A DNA stretch of 64,000 bases from JADCCX01 sp031431475 (GCA_031431475.1 JANPDL010000036.1:186001-250000), one strand, 5' to 3'; shown: positions 1-8,599, numbered from the stretch's first letter. The notes: generated by a model from the sequence alone, not told the origin. Made by a program: numbers and translations.

Positions 1-2
1 TC

Positions 3-950
3 ATGGGACGCGCGCTGCTGGCACGGCAGCGGACTGCGGACTATCGCGATGCGGCATCACAGATGCAGATTCAGGAACTGGATGCCAAAGTTGAGGCGCA
101 GGCGGCTTTCCAGCAAGCGAGTTTGGCATTTCAAGAGCAGATGAGCGCGATAGTACTCTCGCTCGAAGGACATTCCAGCCGGATGACAGAAGCTTCGGAC
201 AGCCTGTTCACGCTGTCGCGCGAGGTCGAGGCACGGGCCGAGGCTGTCTCCGGTGCGACCATAGCGGCATCGGAGAATGTGGCGGATGTCGCAAGCACTT
301 TCGGGACTTTCGCAGACGGTATCACCCGCATTTCGGGCGAAACGGCGCGCACCGCTGATGCGGCTGAGCATGCCCGGAACGTGGTGCATGCGGCAAGCGC
401 CGATACGGCTGCATTGCGCGAGACCGTCGGCATGATCGGACAGATGGTGACACTGATCAGCGATGTGGCGACCAAGACCAATCTTCTGGCGCTTAATGCC
501 GCGATCGAAGCGGCGCGTGCCGGTGAACACGGCCGCGGTTTCGCGGTTGTGGCTTCTGAGGTGAAGCAACTGGCACAGCAGACATCGCAGGCCACGAGTG
601 ATGCCGGGGCGCGCCTCAAAGCGATCACTGCGGCGGCTGACAGCATCGCGAACCGGATTCTCTCACTGGTGGATTCGGTCGAGGAGGTTGATATGGCCTC
701 GGCTCAGATCGCCGAACTGATGCGCGAGCAAGGCGACAAATCCCGGGTCATCAACGGCGGCACGACTGAAGCAGCTGCAAGGATGCGTACTGTGTCAGCC
801 CAGATGAGCGATATGAGCCGCATGGTCACGCAAAGCCACGGTGCCGCCAATATCGTCACCAGCATTTCCGGCGATCTCAGTCAGCAGGCACAGAGCCTCC
901 GGGCTTCTGTTGAAACCTTCATGGATGCCACGAAACGGATTGCAGCATGA
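3..950 (+). CDS. Methyl-accepting chemotaxis protein, C-terminal part (cut by window start)
   Basis: This is the cytoplasmic signalling part of a chemoreceptor, which controls CheA kinase through CheW. Residues about 152-198 contain the highly conserved hairpin tip, with TNLLALNAAIEAARAGE followed by GRGFAVVASEVKQLA. Long heptad-like helices flank it on both sides. The reading frame is still open at the left edge, so the sensor domain and any membrane segments lie outside the window and the ligand is unknown. The stop codon overlaps the start of the cytochrome b561 gene in an ATGA, so the two are probably co-transcribed. Family assignment is secure; the specific role is not. Confidence 0.93.
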   Translation: MGRALLARQRTADYRDAASQMQIQELDAKVEAQAAFQQASLAFQEQMSAIVLSLEGHSSRMTEASDSLFTLSREVEARAEAVSGATIAASENVADVASTFGTFADGITRISGETARTADAAEHARNVVHAASADTAALRETVGMIGQMVTLISDVATKTNLLALNAAIEAARAGEHGRGFAVVASEVKQLAQQTSQATSDAGARLKAITAAADSIANRILSLVDSVEEVDMASAQIAELMREQGDKSRVINGGTTEAAARMRTVSAQMSDMSRMVTQSHGAANIVTSISGDLSQQAQSLRASVETFMDATKRIAA

Positions 951-1516
951 GCGTGACAGATGTTTCCGATGTGCGCCGCCAGGACGAAACGGGTGCGCGC
1001 GAAAGCCCCATACTCTCCCATTTGCCCATCGCGGTGATCTTTCACTGGACCACGGCTGTTCTTGTTGTGCTGATGTTCGCGTCAGGTATCATCATGACGC
1101 AGCTTGGCGGCGGTGCACTGGCCGACTTTCTGTCATCCGCCCACAAGCTGACCGGATTTTGCCTTCTGGTTCTGATACTGGCGCGGCTGGCTTATCGCAC
1201 TCAAGCGCGTCTGCGCGGGCGCTGGCTGCCACAGATCGGCAATCATACTGTCCACCGCGTGCTTTATGCATCGATGGTCCTCGTGCCGCTGCTGGGCTGG
1301 GCCGGCATCTCCGATTATGGCGCGCGCGAAACCCTGTTCGGCATCATCCTGCCGAAGATATGGCCCGAGGGCCTTGGCTATGACCACTGGCTGTTCTCGG
1401 CCCATGTCTGGATGGCCTTCGGGCTGATCGCGCTCGTCGTCATCCACATCGGCGTGGCCCTGCAGGATTATGTCATGCGGGGCCAGGCCGGCCAGATGCC
1501 AAGAACTGAGCGCTAG
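947..1516 (+). CDS. Cytochrome b561 family protein
   Basis: A 189-residue inner-membrane dihaem cytochrome b of the bacterial b561 (CybB-like) type, which passes electrons between the quinone pool and other carriers. Four hydrophobic segments are visible at about residues 28-50, 67-84, 104-122 and 150-173. Candidate haem ligands are His33, His66, His153 and His167 in the expected helices. Length and layout match the family. It starts inside the chemoreceptor stop codon (ATGA) and its own stop overlaps the convergent aminotransferase stop by 4 bp. The electron acceptor is unknown. Confidence 0.88.
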   Translation: MSVTDVSDVRRQDETGARESPILSHLPIAVIFHWTTAVLVVLMFASGIIMTQLGGGALADFLSSAHKLTGFCLLVLILARLAYRTQARLRGRWLPQIGNHTVHRVLYASMVLVPLLGWAGISDYGARETLFGIILPKIWPEGLGYDHWLFSAHVWMAFGLIALVVIHIGVALQDYVMRGQAGQMPRTER

Positions 1517-3015
1517 GCGCTCAGCTTTCCGACAAGATCCTTTGTTGCCGCGACGAAATTGTCGATCTGCGCACGGTTGTTCCAGAGGCAGGCGTTGACG
1601 CGCTGCGGATGAGCCATCGGCTTTGGTGCCAGCGTATCGGGATCGCGGTTGGGGATGGAGCCGACCGGGAACATCTTGGTTTCAGGGTCAGTACCACGCG
1701 TCAGGCCGTCCTGGCCGACGCCGAGCCCGGAGATACGGAAGCTGTATTCCTTCAGCATCCGGGCCCGGAAATCGATGTTCAGTTTGTCGTCCATCTGCTG
1801 CTCGGCTTTGGGGAAAGGATTGAAGCCGATGATGCCGGATTGCAGCGCGGCGTCCTTGCGCGGCCTCAGGATGGAATCTGCGCCGAAGGAATCTGCCAGA
1901 CGGTCGAGGAAATAGCCACCGAGCCGCATGTGCCATGTCTCGATCCGAGCACGACCGATCTTGTCCCACATGGCGACAGCATCGCCGAGCGCCCGCCAGT
2001 CCGCCGATTCCGGGAAACCGTACATCGAGAGCGCCGCTCCGATGTCGAAGCTGCCGCGACTGCCATCGAACGGCACATTGCGGGCTTGGCTGCGAACAAT
2101 GTGGAATTTCGGCGGGGCAGAGGCATTGGCGGCATTTGGCTTGTTACGCACATACAGCAGACCCGTGCCGCCGGGGCCGCATTGCCATTTATGGCCGCAT
2201 AGGCCGAAGAAATCGATGCCGGTTTCGTCCAGCTTCGGATCGATCATGCCGTTGTAATGCGCGCCATCGACCACGGTGATCGCACCGGCCTTCTGCGCGA
2301 CCGCCGCAATCTTGCTTTCGGGCAAACGCATGCCGGTGGGCCAGAGCGGGGATGAGAAGAAGATCACCTTGGTCTTGCCCGGCGTGACGCGCTTTTCCAG
2401 CGCCGCCACCACTTCATCCGCTGTGGCGTTGGCCCCGACCGGAATGCCCCACTGCTTGATGACAACGCCGTATCGAGCCGCGATCCTGAGAGCGATAGCG
2501 ATGCCAGTGGGGTGTTCCAGCGGCGACATCAGCAATTCATCGCCTGGCTTCCAGTCAATGCCCATCATGGCAAGTGTCAGCGCATCGGTGGTGTTGCGGG
2601 TGATGGCGATCTGATCGGTGGTGGTACCGTAGGATTTGGCGATGCTTTCGCGGATTTTGGCGGAGGGTTCGACATAAACCGGGAATGGATCAGCCGCTGT
2701 CTTGTCCAGCCCTTCCTTCATGCGAGCCAGCACCGCCTTCGGCATTGAGCCCTTCTGGGCCGCCATGAAGTAGACGACCTTGGGATCGAGCGTGAATTCC
2801 TTGGCGAGTTCTATGAAGAATGGCTCTTCCACCGCAAAATAAGCCGCGGCATCGGCTGGCAGTGTCGAGGCTGCGGCTGCCATTCCTCCGGTCGAGCCTG
2901 TCGCGCCGACTTGAGCAAAAGCCATGGATGCCGTTGCTGTCGAGGCACCAAGGGCACCAAGCCCAGTCAGGAACTGGCGACGGTTGCTCGAAAGAATGGT
3001 CATTCTGCGCTCCAT
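1513..3015 (-). CDS. Tat-exported class V aminotransferase (isopenicillin N epimerase-like)
   Basis: A 500-residue fold-type I PLP enzyme of the class V aminotransferase / cysteine desulfurase superfamily. The N-terminus has a twin-arginine signal (NRRQFLTGLGALGAS then hydrophobic Ala/Ser/Met), so the enzyme should be folded with PLP in the cytoplasm and exported. The cofactor-binding Asp250-Gly-Ala-His253 and the probable Schiff-base Lys276 in GHKW are present. A second ATG at 3003 would still keep the Tat signal. Substrate is unknown; members labelled isopenicillin N epimerase are often misnamed. Its stop overlaps the cytochrome b561 stop on the other strand by 4 bp. An exported PLP enzyme is uncommon but known in Proteobacteria. 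Confidence 0.87.
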   Translation of the reverse strand: MERRMTILSSNRRQFLTGLGALGASTATASMAFAQVGATGSTGGMAAAASTLPADAAAYFAVEEPFFIELAKEFTLDPKVVYFMAAQKGSMPKAVLARMKEGLDKTAADPFPVYVEPSAKIRESIAKSYGTTTDQIAITRNTTDALTLAMMGIDWKPGDELLMSPLEHPTGIAIALRIAARYGVVIKQWGIPVGANATADEVVAALEKRVTPGKTKVIFFSSPLWPTGMRLPESKIAAVAQKAGAITVVDGAHYNGMIDPKLDETGIDFFGLCGHKWQCGPGGTGLLYVRNKPNAANASAPPKFHIVRSQARNVPFDGSRGSFDIGAALSMYGFPESADWRALGDAVAMWDKIGRARIETWHMRLGGYFLDRLADSFGADSILRPRKDAALQSGIIGFNPFPKAEQQMDDKLNIDFRARMLKEYSFRISGLGVGQDGLTRGTDPETKMFPVGSIPNRDPDTLAPKPMAHPQRVNACLWNNRAQIDNFVAATKDLVGKLSA

Positions 3016-3298
3016 GGCTGCCTCACGCAGCCGCTCTTGTCGGCATGCAAGACCCCTGCCGGGAAAAAGGCAAGGGGCCTTTCAGCAAATCGCTGTCTGA
3101 AAATACGGCGGGTGAGTTCCAGCGACGCCTGCCGCTGTTATCGACGGGCGTTCACACTAACGCGTTGTGGATTCAGCAACGCACGTGAATCCACGTATTT
3201 GAAGCGCTTCAGGATATGTCAAATTGTGCATTATCTAGGCACCGGACATGGCTCCTGCCATTATCGCCGGGTATTCATTCTGACCTGTGGGGGGCGGT

Positions 3299-4867
3299 AT
3301 GGTGCGCTGGTCGTTGCAATGTGCTTTGTGGCTTATCTGGGCCATATCGGGCGCGGTCATTCCTGCGCAGGCATCCGACATCTCCACCGGGATCGACTGG
3401 GAGGTAAAGAACCGCTTCCGGGTAATCGGTGAGCACCGGCATGATCAGTTCATTGCCGATTTCAACTCGTATTTTCGACGGGCGGCTGCCCTGCGCGGAC
3501 TTGATATCCCGTCGGGAAAGCTCATGACCTATCCTTCGCCGTTCCAGCAGAATCTCCCAACGCGATACCTGCCGGAAGAGTCACAATATCAGCATCCGTG
3601 GTTTCATAGTCCGGTGCGTGAGATTACGGTACGGCTGCCGTCGCGGTACGAGGCTGACAAGCAATGCACCTGGCGCATTGGCGCTGTCACGAAAACGGCC
3701 AGACCCTGCAAGAAGCCTGCGGTCATATCTGCGTCTGTCGGCCAGCATGAGTTGTCTGTCCTTGTCGACAGCAGAGATGGACGCCCGGCTGTCGAGCGCC
3801 GCCTGACGATCATGATCAAGGATCTGAAATTTGTGGCACTTGGGGACAGCTTCGCGTCTGGCGAAGGCAATCCGCATGTCACCTTCAATCAAGGCACGCC
3901 CGGCAGCTTCTTCAATCCGGCGCGCCTGACGGAATGGTGGGATCACCGGTGCCATCGTTCGCTACTGGCCGCCAGCGCCCAGACGGCCATCATGCTGGCG
4001 CAGAAGCGCCGTGATACCTCGGTGACCTATGTCAGCTATGCCTGCTCAGGAGGCACGATCAACGCTGGACTTATCGGCTCATACAACGGGATCGAGAATG
4101 CCAAAGAGGCCGGTGATCGGTTGAATATCTTCGGCTGGCAGGGTGACAGCATCCCGCATTTCCGGAAGGATCCTCTGCCGGTTCAAGTGCAGCGTGCGCA
4201 GGAACTTCTTTGTGCCGTGCGCGGGGCCAATCCCTGCCCTCAGCTCGTGCGGCCCGATGTTGTCACATTCACAACAGGGGGAAACGAGCTGGCGTTTGGC
4301 CCCAAAGTTACGCAATGCGCGGTTGGCCGGTGCCGGTTCACGGCGGAAGAGATACGCCCTGCGCTTGCCTCGCTGCAACAACAATATGCAGCGCTTGCCC
4401 CGCGAATCTCTGCGCTCAACGCCCGCGAGGTGTTTCTGGTGACCTATCCAAATATGACACGCCGGGAGGATGGCCGGACCTATTGCGGCGATAGCCCGTT
4501 CGATTTCAACCGCAGTTTTGTTCCTTATCTCGCGACGTTTGTCGGGTTGGGTATTTCGCGGGCGGAGGCCAGGAATGCCGAAAAGGTTATCCTTGATCCA
4601 TTGAACGCGACGATCATCGCAGAGGCTGTGCGCAATGGCTGGACCGCTGTCTCAGGATTTGCACAGAACCGAGGCTTTTGCGCACGACCAAGCTGGTTCC
4701 ATACCGTTGGCCAAGCGGATGCAAAGCAGGGGCGTGTCGGTGATATCGCGAATAACGATGACATATTTGTGGGGCGTTTTCCATCTGGCGCATTACACCC
4801 CAATGTTTTTGGTCATGCTGGGATGCGGGCGCGGCTGCAGGCCGAGATCGAGAAACGGTTTCCGTGA
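3299..4867 (+). CDS. Secreted SGNH/GDSL hydrolase
   Basis: A 522-residue protein with an N-terminal signal peptide (WSLQCALWLIWAISGAV, then AQA). The SGNH esterase core begins near residue 180 with GDSFASGEGN (nucleophile Ser), followed by TTGGNEL (block III) and ALHPNVFGH near residue 500 (catalytic Asp/His block). The first 170 residues form an extra N-terminal domain with no recognised match. Two cysteines (CTWR and ARPCKK) may form a disulfide. ATG 3299 was preferred to the in-frame GTG at 3287 because the intervening bases form the G-rich ribosome binding region. The substrate is probably an ester in the envelope or surroundings and cannot be defined from sequence. Confidence 0.83.
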   Translation: MVRWSLQCALWLIWAISGAVIPAQASDISTGIDWEVKNRFRVIGEHRHDQFIADFNSYFRRAAALRGLDIPSGKLMTYPSPFQQNLPTRYLPEESQYQHPWFHSPVREITVRLPSRYEADKQCTWRIGAVTKTARPCKKPAVISASVGQHELSVLVDSRDGRPAVERRLTIMIKDLKFVALGDSFASGEGNPHVTFNQGTPGSFFNPARLTEWWDHRCHRSLLAASAQTAIMLAQKRRDTSVTYVSYACSGGTINAGLIGSYNGIENAKEAGDRLNIFGWQGDSIPHFRKDPLPVQVQRAQELLCAVRGANPCPQLVRPDVVTFTTGGNELAFGPKVTQCAVGRCRFTAEEIRPALASLQQQYAALAPRISALNAREVFLVTYPNMTRREDGRTYCGDSPFDFNRSFVPYLATFVGLGISRAEARNAEKVILDPLNATIIAEAVRNGWTAVSGFAQNRGFCARPSWFHTVGQADAKQGRVGDIANNDDIFVGRFPSGALHPNVFGHAGMRARLQAEIEKRFP

Positions 4868-4912
4868 TGCATGCTGCTCACAAATACGTGAAACGCAGGC
4901 TTCTCGAAACCG

Positions 4913-4920
4913 TTAACCAT
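4913..4920 (+). promoter_or_regulatory. CtrA half-site-like sequence TTAACCAT
   Basis: TTAACCAT matches the CtrA half-site described at many alphaproteobacterial promoters. It lies about 75 bp before the first of two tandem small genes. Only one half-site is present, so chance occurrence is quite possible. Confidence 0.3.
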
Positions 4921-4993
4921 GTTTGCAAGGAAGGCATTGGGAATTTCGCGAGCATGTTGGGAGTGCCAGTTATAGGCACAGGACAAGAGCCGA

Positions 4994-5200
4994 ATGTCAG
5001 CGTCCATCTCCAGCGCCACCATTAGCCCCATCAAGGCGGCGGCCATCGAGGCCAGGCGACCCATCGTCGAGGCGATTGCCCTTGAAGAAACAAATGCGCC
5101 CACCAACCCGCAAGCTGCCGAAGCGCGTGAGGTCAGTGGATCCGACACTCGCCCGGCACCGCCTGCCGGTCAGGGCCAGAATGTCGATCAGGTGGTCTGA
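4994..5200 (+). CDS. Small hypothetical protein (68 aa)
   Basis: A 68-residue polar protein rich in Ala, Ser, Glu and Pro, beginning MSASISSATISPIK. It has no signal peptide, membrane segment or recognised domain, and the C-terminal half looks disordered. A weak ribosome binding site (GAG) precedes the ATG. A second small gene follows 12 bp downstream and also starts with Met-Ser-(Ala/Ile)-Ser-Ile, suggesting a related tandem pair. Function unknown. The chance that this is not a real gene is appreciable. Confidence 0.45.
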   Translation: MSASISSATISPIKAAAIEARRPIVEAIALEETNAPTNPQAAEAREVSGSDTRPAPPAGQGQNVDQVV

Positions 5201-5212
5201 GGAAGCGATCCC

Positions 5213-5365
5213 ATGAGCATCTCCATCGGTTCATCCCGCTACGCTTTCAGCCAGATTGCACCGCAGGCACAGCGTAGTGCTCTCGCGATACCAGACCTCG
5301 CTTCGCGCCAGCAGTCCAAGCCCATTGCGGCACCTGCCGCGTCGGCCACCAGCGCTGGTTCCTGA
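5213..5365 (+). CDS. Small hypothetical protein (50 aa)
   Basis: A 50-residue reading frame starting at an ATG 8 bases after a good AGGA ribosome binding site. Its start, MSISIGSSRY, resembles that of the preceding 68-residue protein, and its tail is also Ala/Ser/Pro rich. No domain is recognised. The good spacing to an SD sequence and the tandem layout are the main support. Confidence 0.42.
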   Translation: MSISIGSSRYAFSQIAPQAQRSALAIPDLASRQQSKPIAAPAASATSAGS

Positions 5366-5428
5366 GGGCCTTCCTCGCCGCCAAGTCTTGGCAGCCAGAT
5401 CAATATCGTTGTCTGAGACAGTGCACAT

Positions 5429-5457
5429 AAAAAAGGCCCCGGTTTCCCAGGGCCTTT
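5429..5457 (-). terminator. Rho-independent terminator of sodB
   Basis: On the minus strand, AAAGGCCC pairs with GGGCCTTT around a short loop and runs into six T residues. It lies 23 bp beyond the sodB stop codon. Confidence 0.8.
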
Positions 5458-5479
5458 GCCTAGTATCCTGCGATAAGGC

Positions 5480-6085
5480 CTACTTGATGGCCGCTTCGAA
5501 CATTTCTGCCACGTATTCCCAGTTCACGAGGCTCTCGATGAAGGCCTTGCAATAGTCCGGGCGACGGTTGCGGTAGTCGATGTAGTAGCTATGCTCCCAG
5601 ACATCGTTGCCGAGGATCGGCTTCGCGCCATGCACCAGCGGGCTCTCGCCGTTGGGCGTCTTCATCACCACAATCTTGCCGTTCTGCACCGCGAGCCAGT
5701 GCCAGCCTGAACCGAACTGGGTGACGCCGCCCTGTATGAAGTCTTCCTTCATCTTGTCGATGGAACCGAAGGCATCGACGATCGCCTTCTCAAGTGTGCC
5801 GGGGATCTTGCCGCCGCCGTTGGGCTTCATCCATTTCCAGAAATGCATGTGATTGTAGTGCTGGCCGGCATTGTTGAAGAGGCCGGCATTCTTGCCGAAG
5901 GATCCCTTGACGATCTCCTCAAGGCTTTTTCCCTCGAATTCCGAGCCCTTGAGCAGATTGTTGCCGTTATTGACATAGGCCAGATGGTGCTTGTCGTGAT
6001 GAAACTCGAGAGTCTCCTTTGACATATAGGGCTGCAGCGCATCATGGGCATAGGGAAGATCGGGGAGAGAGAATGTCATGGCCAA
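5480..6085 (-). CDS. sodB: Superoxide dismutase [Fe]
   Basis: A 201-residue iron-type superoxide dismutase converting superoxide to oxygen and hydrogen peroxide in the cytoplasm. Metal-ligand motifs are all visible: His29 in LEFHHDKHH, the His in NNAGQHYNHMHFW, and Asp and His in DVWEHSYYIDYRN. The active-site Gln sits in the N-terminal-half position (NAGQ), as in Fe enzymes rather than Mn enzymes. No signal peptide is present. It is a single-gene unit with its own terminator. A phototroph growing in air would need it, but no direct operon link to the photosynthesis block is seen. Confidence 0.96.
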   Translation of the reverse strand: MAMTFSLPDLPYAHDALQPYMSKETLEFHHDKHHLAYVNNGNNLLKGSEFEGKSLEEIVKGSFGKNAGLFNNAGQHYNHMHFWKWMKPNGGGKIPGTLEKAIVDAFGSIDKMKEDFIQGGVTQFGSGWHWLAVQNGKIVVMKTPNGESPLVHGAKPILGNDVWEHSYYIDYRNRRPDYCKAFIESLVNWEYVAEMFEAAIK

Positions 6086-6282
6086 AGCCTTCCTGTGGTT
6101 GAATGGAAGCAGCGGCCCAGCCAGCCGCGCGCTGAAGAAGAGGTAAGCGTTCCATCGGCCTTCGGCAACTGTCTTGAGATGTACCGCTCTGTCGCACCTT
6201 TGCGGCGGATTCGCACAATTGTGTGAAATGTGGTTTATTTTGAGGTAGATGCTATTTTTTTCGATTCAGAAGAGGTTTTTTC

Positions 6283-7494
6283 GTGGCATTGCTGGTGATT
6301 ATTTGCGGTGCTCTGCTCATTGTAGGTGGAGCCATATCGCTGCTGATGGGGTTTGATATTGTCATGACCGAGCGCGGTTCTGCCATGACGCTTGGCGGGA
6401 CAATCGCCCTTTCGGGCGGCGTCATCGCAGTTGGTATCGGCTTTGCCCTTTTGCGTCTCAGCCAGATTCTCGCGGCGTTGCAGGAGCGGAATGTCCGGGG
6501 TGTTCGCCCCGTCGTGGCACCAGATCGACCGGTTGTGCCGCTCGTTTCGCCTGAATCTCTCGCTACGGGAGATCGCCCCCCGCCTCTGGACAATGAGGCT
6601 GGCGCGAGCCGTGCCGGAATTGGCACAGGAGTGATTGCGGCGGGAATCGCTGCTTCTGCGGCAGGGCTAGCATCAGGGGCCATGGGAAGTGCTGCAATCT
6701 CCCAAGCAGGCACCAGTCACGATGAAATGGACACCACGCCCGCCCCGACGGCAGCAGTGCCCGATGAGGATAGGACCGAAATTCCGGCTATGTCCGAGCT
6801 GCCGTCTCCGGACACAGCACCCACTATCGTCGTATCATCCCCTCCAGAAGGGGGTATGCGGGATATGGAAGAAGAGTTGGCCCGAGCTTTGGCAGAACCG
6901 GGGTCTTCTTCACTCGCTATTCCGGTTCGGAAAAGTGCTTTTTCTGACAGCTTATCAAATCTTCTGGCAAAGCCCAAAAGTGGCAAGCACAGCTATGGGA
7001 CAGAACAGGTCGTTGACGCTGAACGGATACTTGGTGCTCACGATGATGAATTGACGGCAGTATCCGGGTTGGAAGCTGATCGGGATCTCATTCTGGTTGA
7101 GCCACTGCTGTCTGAGTCTGCTGCTGAAGCAGCTGCCATTGCTGCCGCGACGGATGGGCATACAATCAGTCCTGCCTTGGCTTATGAGCCGGGTGAGATT
7201 CGTGAACCGGTTACAGGCGATGCAGCAGTTGAGGCCATGACGATCCAGCCTGAACTTGCCGTGGCAGCCATGTCAGAGGCCGCCTATTCTGCGGGTGAAC
7301 GGCCCGACAGCGCCCCTATGGTTGCGGCACCGTCTGCTCATGCCATTCCATCAATGAAGGTTCTCGGGACATACAATGCCGGAGGACGCACCTACAGCAT
7401 GTATGCCGATGGATCGGTGCAAGCGCTGACGGAGTCTGGTGTTGAACGGTTCAGTTCCATGGACGAACTCCGCCGTCATCTGGTGCGTGCATGA
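6283..7494 (+). CDS. Hypothetical membrane-anchored protein (403 aa)
   Basis: Not recognised. Two membrane segments lie at the N-terminus (about residues 3-23 and 37-59), joined by a short loop. A long Ala/Pro/Ser/acid-rich stretch of about 270 residues follows and is probably disordered. The last 45 residues look like a small folded domain (KVLGTYNAGGRTYSMYADG then LTESGVERFSSMDELRRHL), a pattern like short beta-hairpin domains that close many alphaproteobacterial envelope proteins. The start is GTG 6283, eight bases after AGAGG. It is monocistronic and followed by a terminator. It could tether something at the inner membrane; no function can be stated. Confidence 0.75.
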   Translation: MALLVIICGALLIVGGAISLLMGFDIVMTERGSAMTLGGTIALSGGVIAVGIGFALLRLSQILAALQERNVRGVRPVVAPDRPVVPLVSPESLATGDRPPPLDNEAGASRAGIGTGVIAAGIAASAAGLASGAMGSAAISQAGTSHDEMDTTPAPTAAVPDEDRTEIPAMSELPSPDTAPTIVVSSPPEGGMRDMEEELARALAEPGSSSLAIPVRKSAFSDSLSNLLAKPKSGKHSYGTEQVVDAERILGAHDDELTAVSGLEADRDLILVEPLLSESAAEAAAIAAATDGHTISPALAYEPGEIREPVTGDAAVEAMTIQPELAVAAMSEAAYSAGERPDSAPMVAAPSAHAIPSMKVLGTYNAGGRTYSMYADGSVQALTESGVERFSSMDELRRHLVRA

Positions 7495-8026
7495 ATTCAA
7501 AAAAATACCTCATTTTTCAGGGGTTTTTTGCATAATTTTCCAAAAGTGGCATAACTTGCGGTAATTTCGGCGATATTTGCCCTGGTCTTTTATACAGTTT
7601 GGCACGCGCGTTTCTTTAAATGGCGGCATGTTTGCAGATGGTACTTTTTGCACCATCTGCGGTTGTTTTTTGCGAATTATAGTCCTTTAAAGATACTATT
7701 TCTGTGCCAAAAAATCGCACCAACATATTGAATATAAACGCTTTCTATGAAAACTGCTTGGGTGGATCTGGACCTGCCAGGTGATAGGCGTCGTTTGTTT
7801 TGCGTGATGATATCGATAACTATAACCAATGCAAAATTACAAAGTATAGATCGTGCTAATGAAATACTGATGCGAATCCAGTGCTTTTTCTTGCAATCTA
7901 TGAAAATTCGCGTATGCCGGTTTGACCGAAGCAACTGGCGGATGTAAGTGATCCACCGATTTGCAAGATCAGAAAGACGTCCAATTTTATTTCGGTGTTG
8001 GCGTCGTCAACAGGAAAAAGAATAAA
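7495..8026 (+). other. Long AT-rich non-coding leader before mucR
   Basis: This 532-bp gap is much more AT-rich than its surroundings and has no convincing gene. It contains a terminator for the upstream gene and then about 350 bp of A/T tracts with many TA steps, ending in the mucR ribosome binding site AGGAAAAAG. MucR/Ros proteins are known to bind AT-rich promoter DNA and to repress their own genes, so autoregulatory sites are expected here. Confidence 0.6.
7634..7671 (+). terminator. Rho-independent terminator
   Basis: GCAGATGGT pairs perfectly with ACCATCTGC over a 9-base loop, followed by GGTTG and six T residues. It lies 140 bp after the 403-residue membrane protein gene and points rightward. 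Confidence 0.7.
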
Positions 8027-8449
8027 ATGGCTATTTCGGATGAGCAGAACGGACTGATCGAACTGACAGCAGACATTGTCTCTGCCTATGTCAGCAACAA
8101 TGCTGTTTCAGCGGGCGATGTTCCAGGATTGATCGGAGAGGTTTATTCCGCTCTGTCACGTGTCGGCAGTGGTGTCGCGCTCGCACCGCCTGAGCCTGTC
8201 AAGCCTGCTGTAAACCCCAAAAAGTCAATCACGCCTGACTATCTGATATGCCTTGAAGACGGCAAGAAGTTCAAGTCGCTGAAGCGTCACCTTCGTACGA
8301 TGTACAACCTGTCGCCAGAGCAGTATCGCGAGAAGTGGGGCCTTGCTTCGGATTATCCGATGGTTGCGCCAAACTATGCCGAAGCACGTTCGCGCCTCGC
8401 CAAGGAAATGGGCCTTGGCCAGAAGCGTAAACGCGCCGGTCGCCGTTGA
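8027..8449 (+). CDS. mucR: MucR/Ros-family transcriptional regulator
   Basis: A 140-residue DNA-binding protein of the Ros/MucR family, which in rhizobia and relatives represses exopolysaccharide, motility and cell-cycle genes at AT-rich promoters. The N-terminal helices (ELTADIVSAYVSNN) match the oligomerisation part. The Ros-type domain reads CLEDGKKFKSLKRHLRTMYN then YREKWGL. Relative to Ros, the second Cys is Asp (common in MucR), and the two positions that carry the last zinc His are Met and Tyr, so zinc binding is doubtful. ATG 8027 was chosen over an upstream in-frame start because AGGAAAAAG precedes it by six bases. A strong terminator follows. Confidence 0.92.
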   Translation: MAISDEQNGLIELTADIVSAYVSNNAVSAGDVPGLIGEVYSALSRVGSGVALAPPEPVKPAVNPKKSITPDYLICLEDGKKFKSLKRHLRTMYNLSPEQYREKWGLASDYPMVAPNYAEARSRLAKEMGLGQKRKRAGRR

Positions 8450-8475
8450 CACCAGGATCATATTTCGACTTTTCA

Positions 8476-8504
8476 AACGCCGTCCTTCGGGACGGCGTTT
8501 TTTT
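8476..8504 (+). terminator. Rho-independent terminator of mucR
   Basis: AACGCCGTCC pairs with GGACGGCGTT across a TTCG tetraloop and ends in seven T residues, 26 bp after the mucR stop. Confidence 0.92.
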
Positions 8505-8559
8505 GGGTTGTAGGAGCGAGTGGTTCAGCGGCAGAGAGCAAGGCGTATTTTGACCTTGC

Positions 8560-8599
8560 ATTCCTATTAAGAGATGATATTCCTATTATTGAATAGGAG
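8560..8599 (+). promoter_or_regulatory. Direct repeat and hairpin over the ribosome binding site of the DUF6456 gene
   Basis: ATTCCTATTA occurs twice with a 19-bp period (8560 and 8579). CCTATT (8582-8587) also pairs with AATAGG (8592-8597), which contains most of the AGGAG ribosome binding site of the next gene. It could be an operator, or a hairpin limiting translation. Confidence 0.4.

Noticed and set aside
7599..7617. Sigma-54-like sequence TTGGCACG-N-TTTCT
   Set aside because: The -12 element lacks the required GC, and no gene starts at a suitable distance; probably chance in AT-rich DNA.
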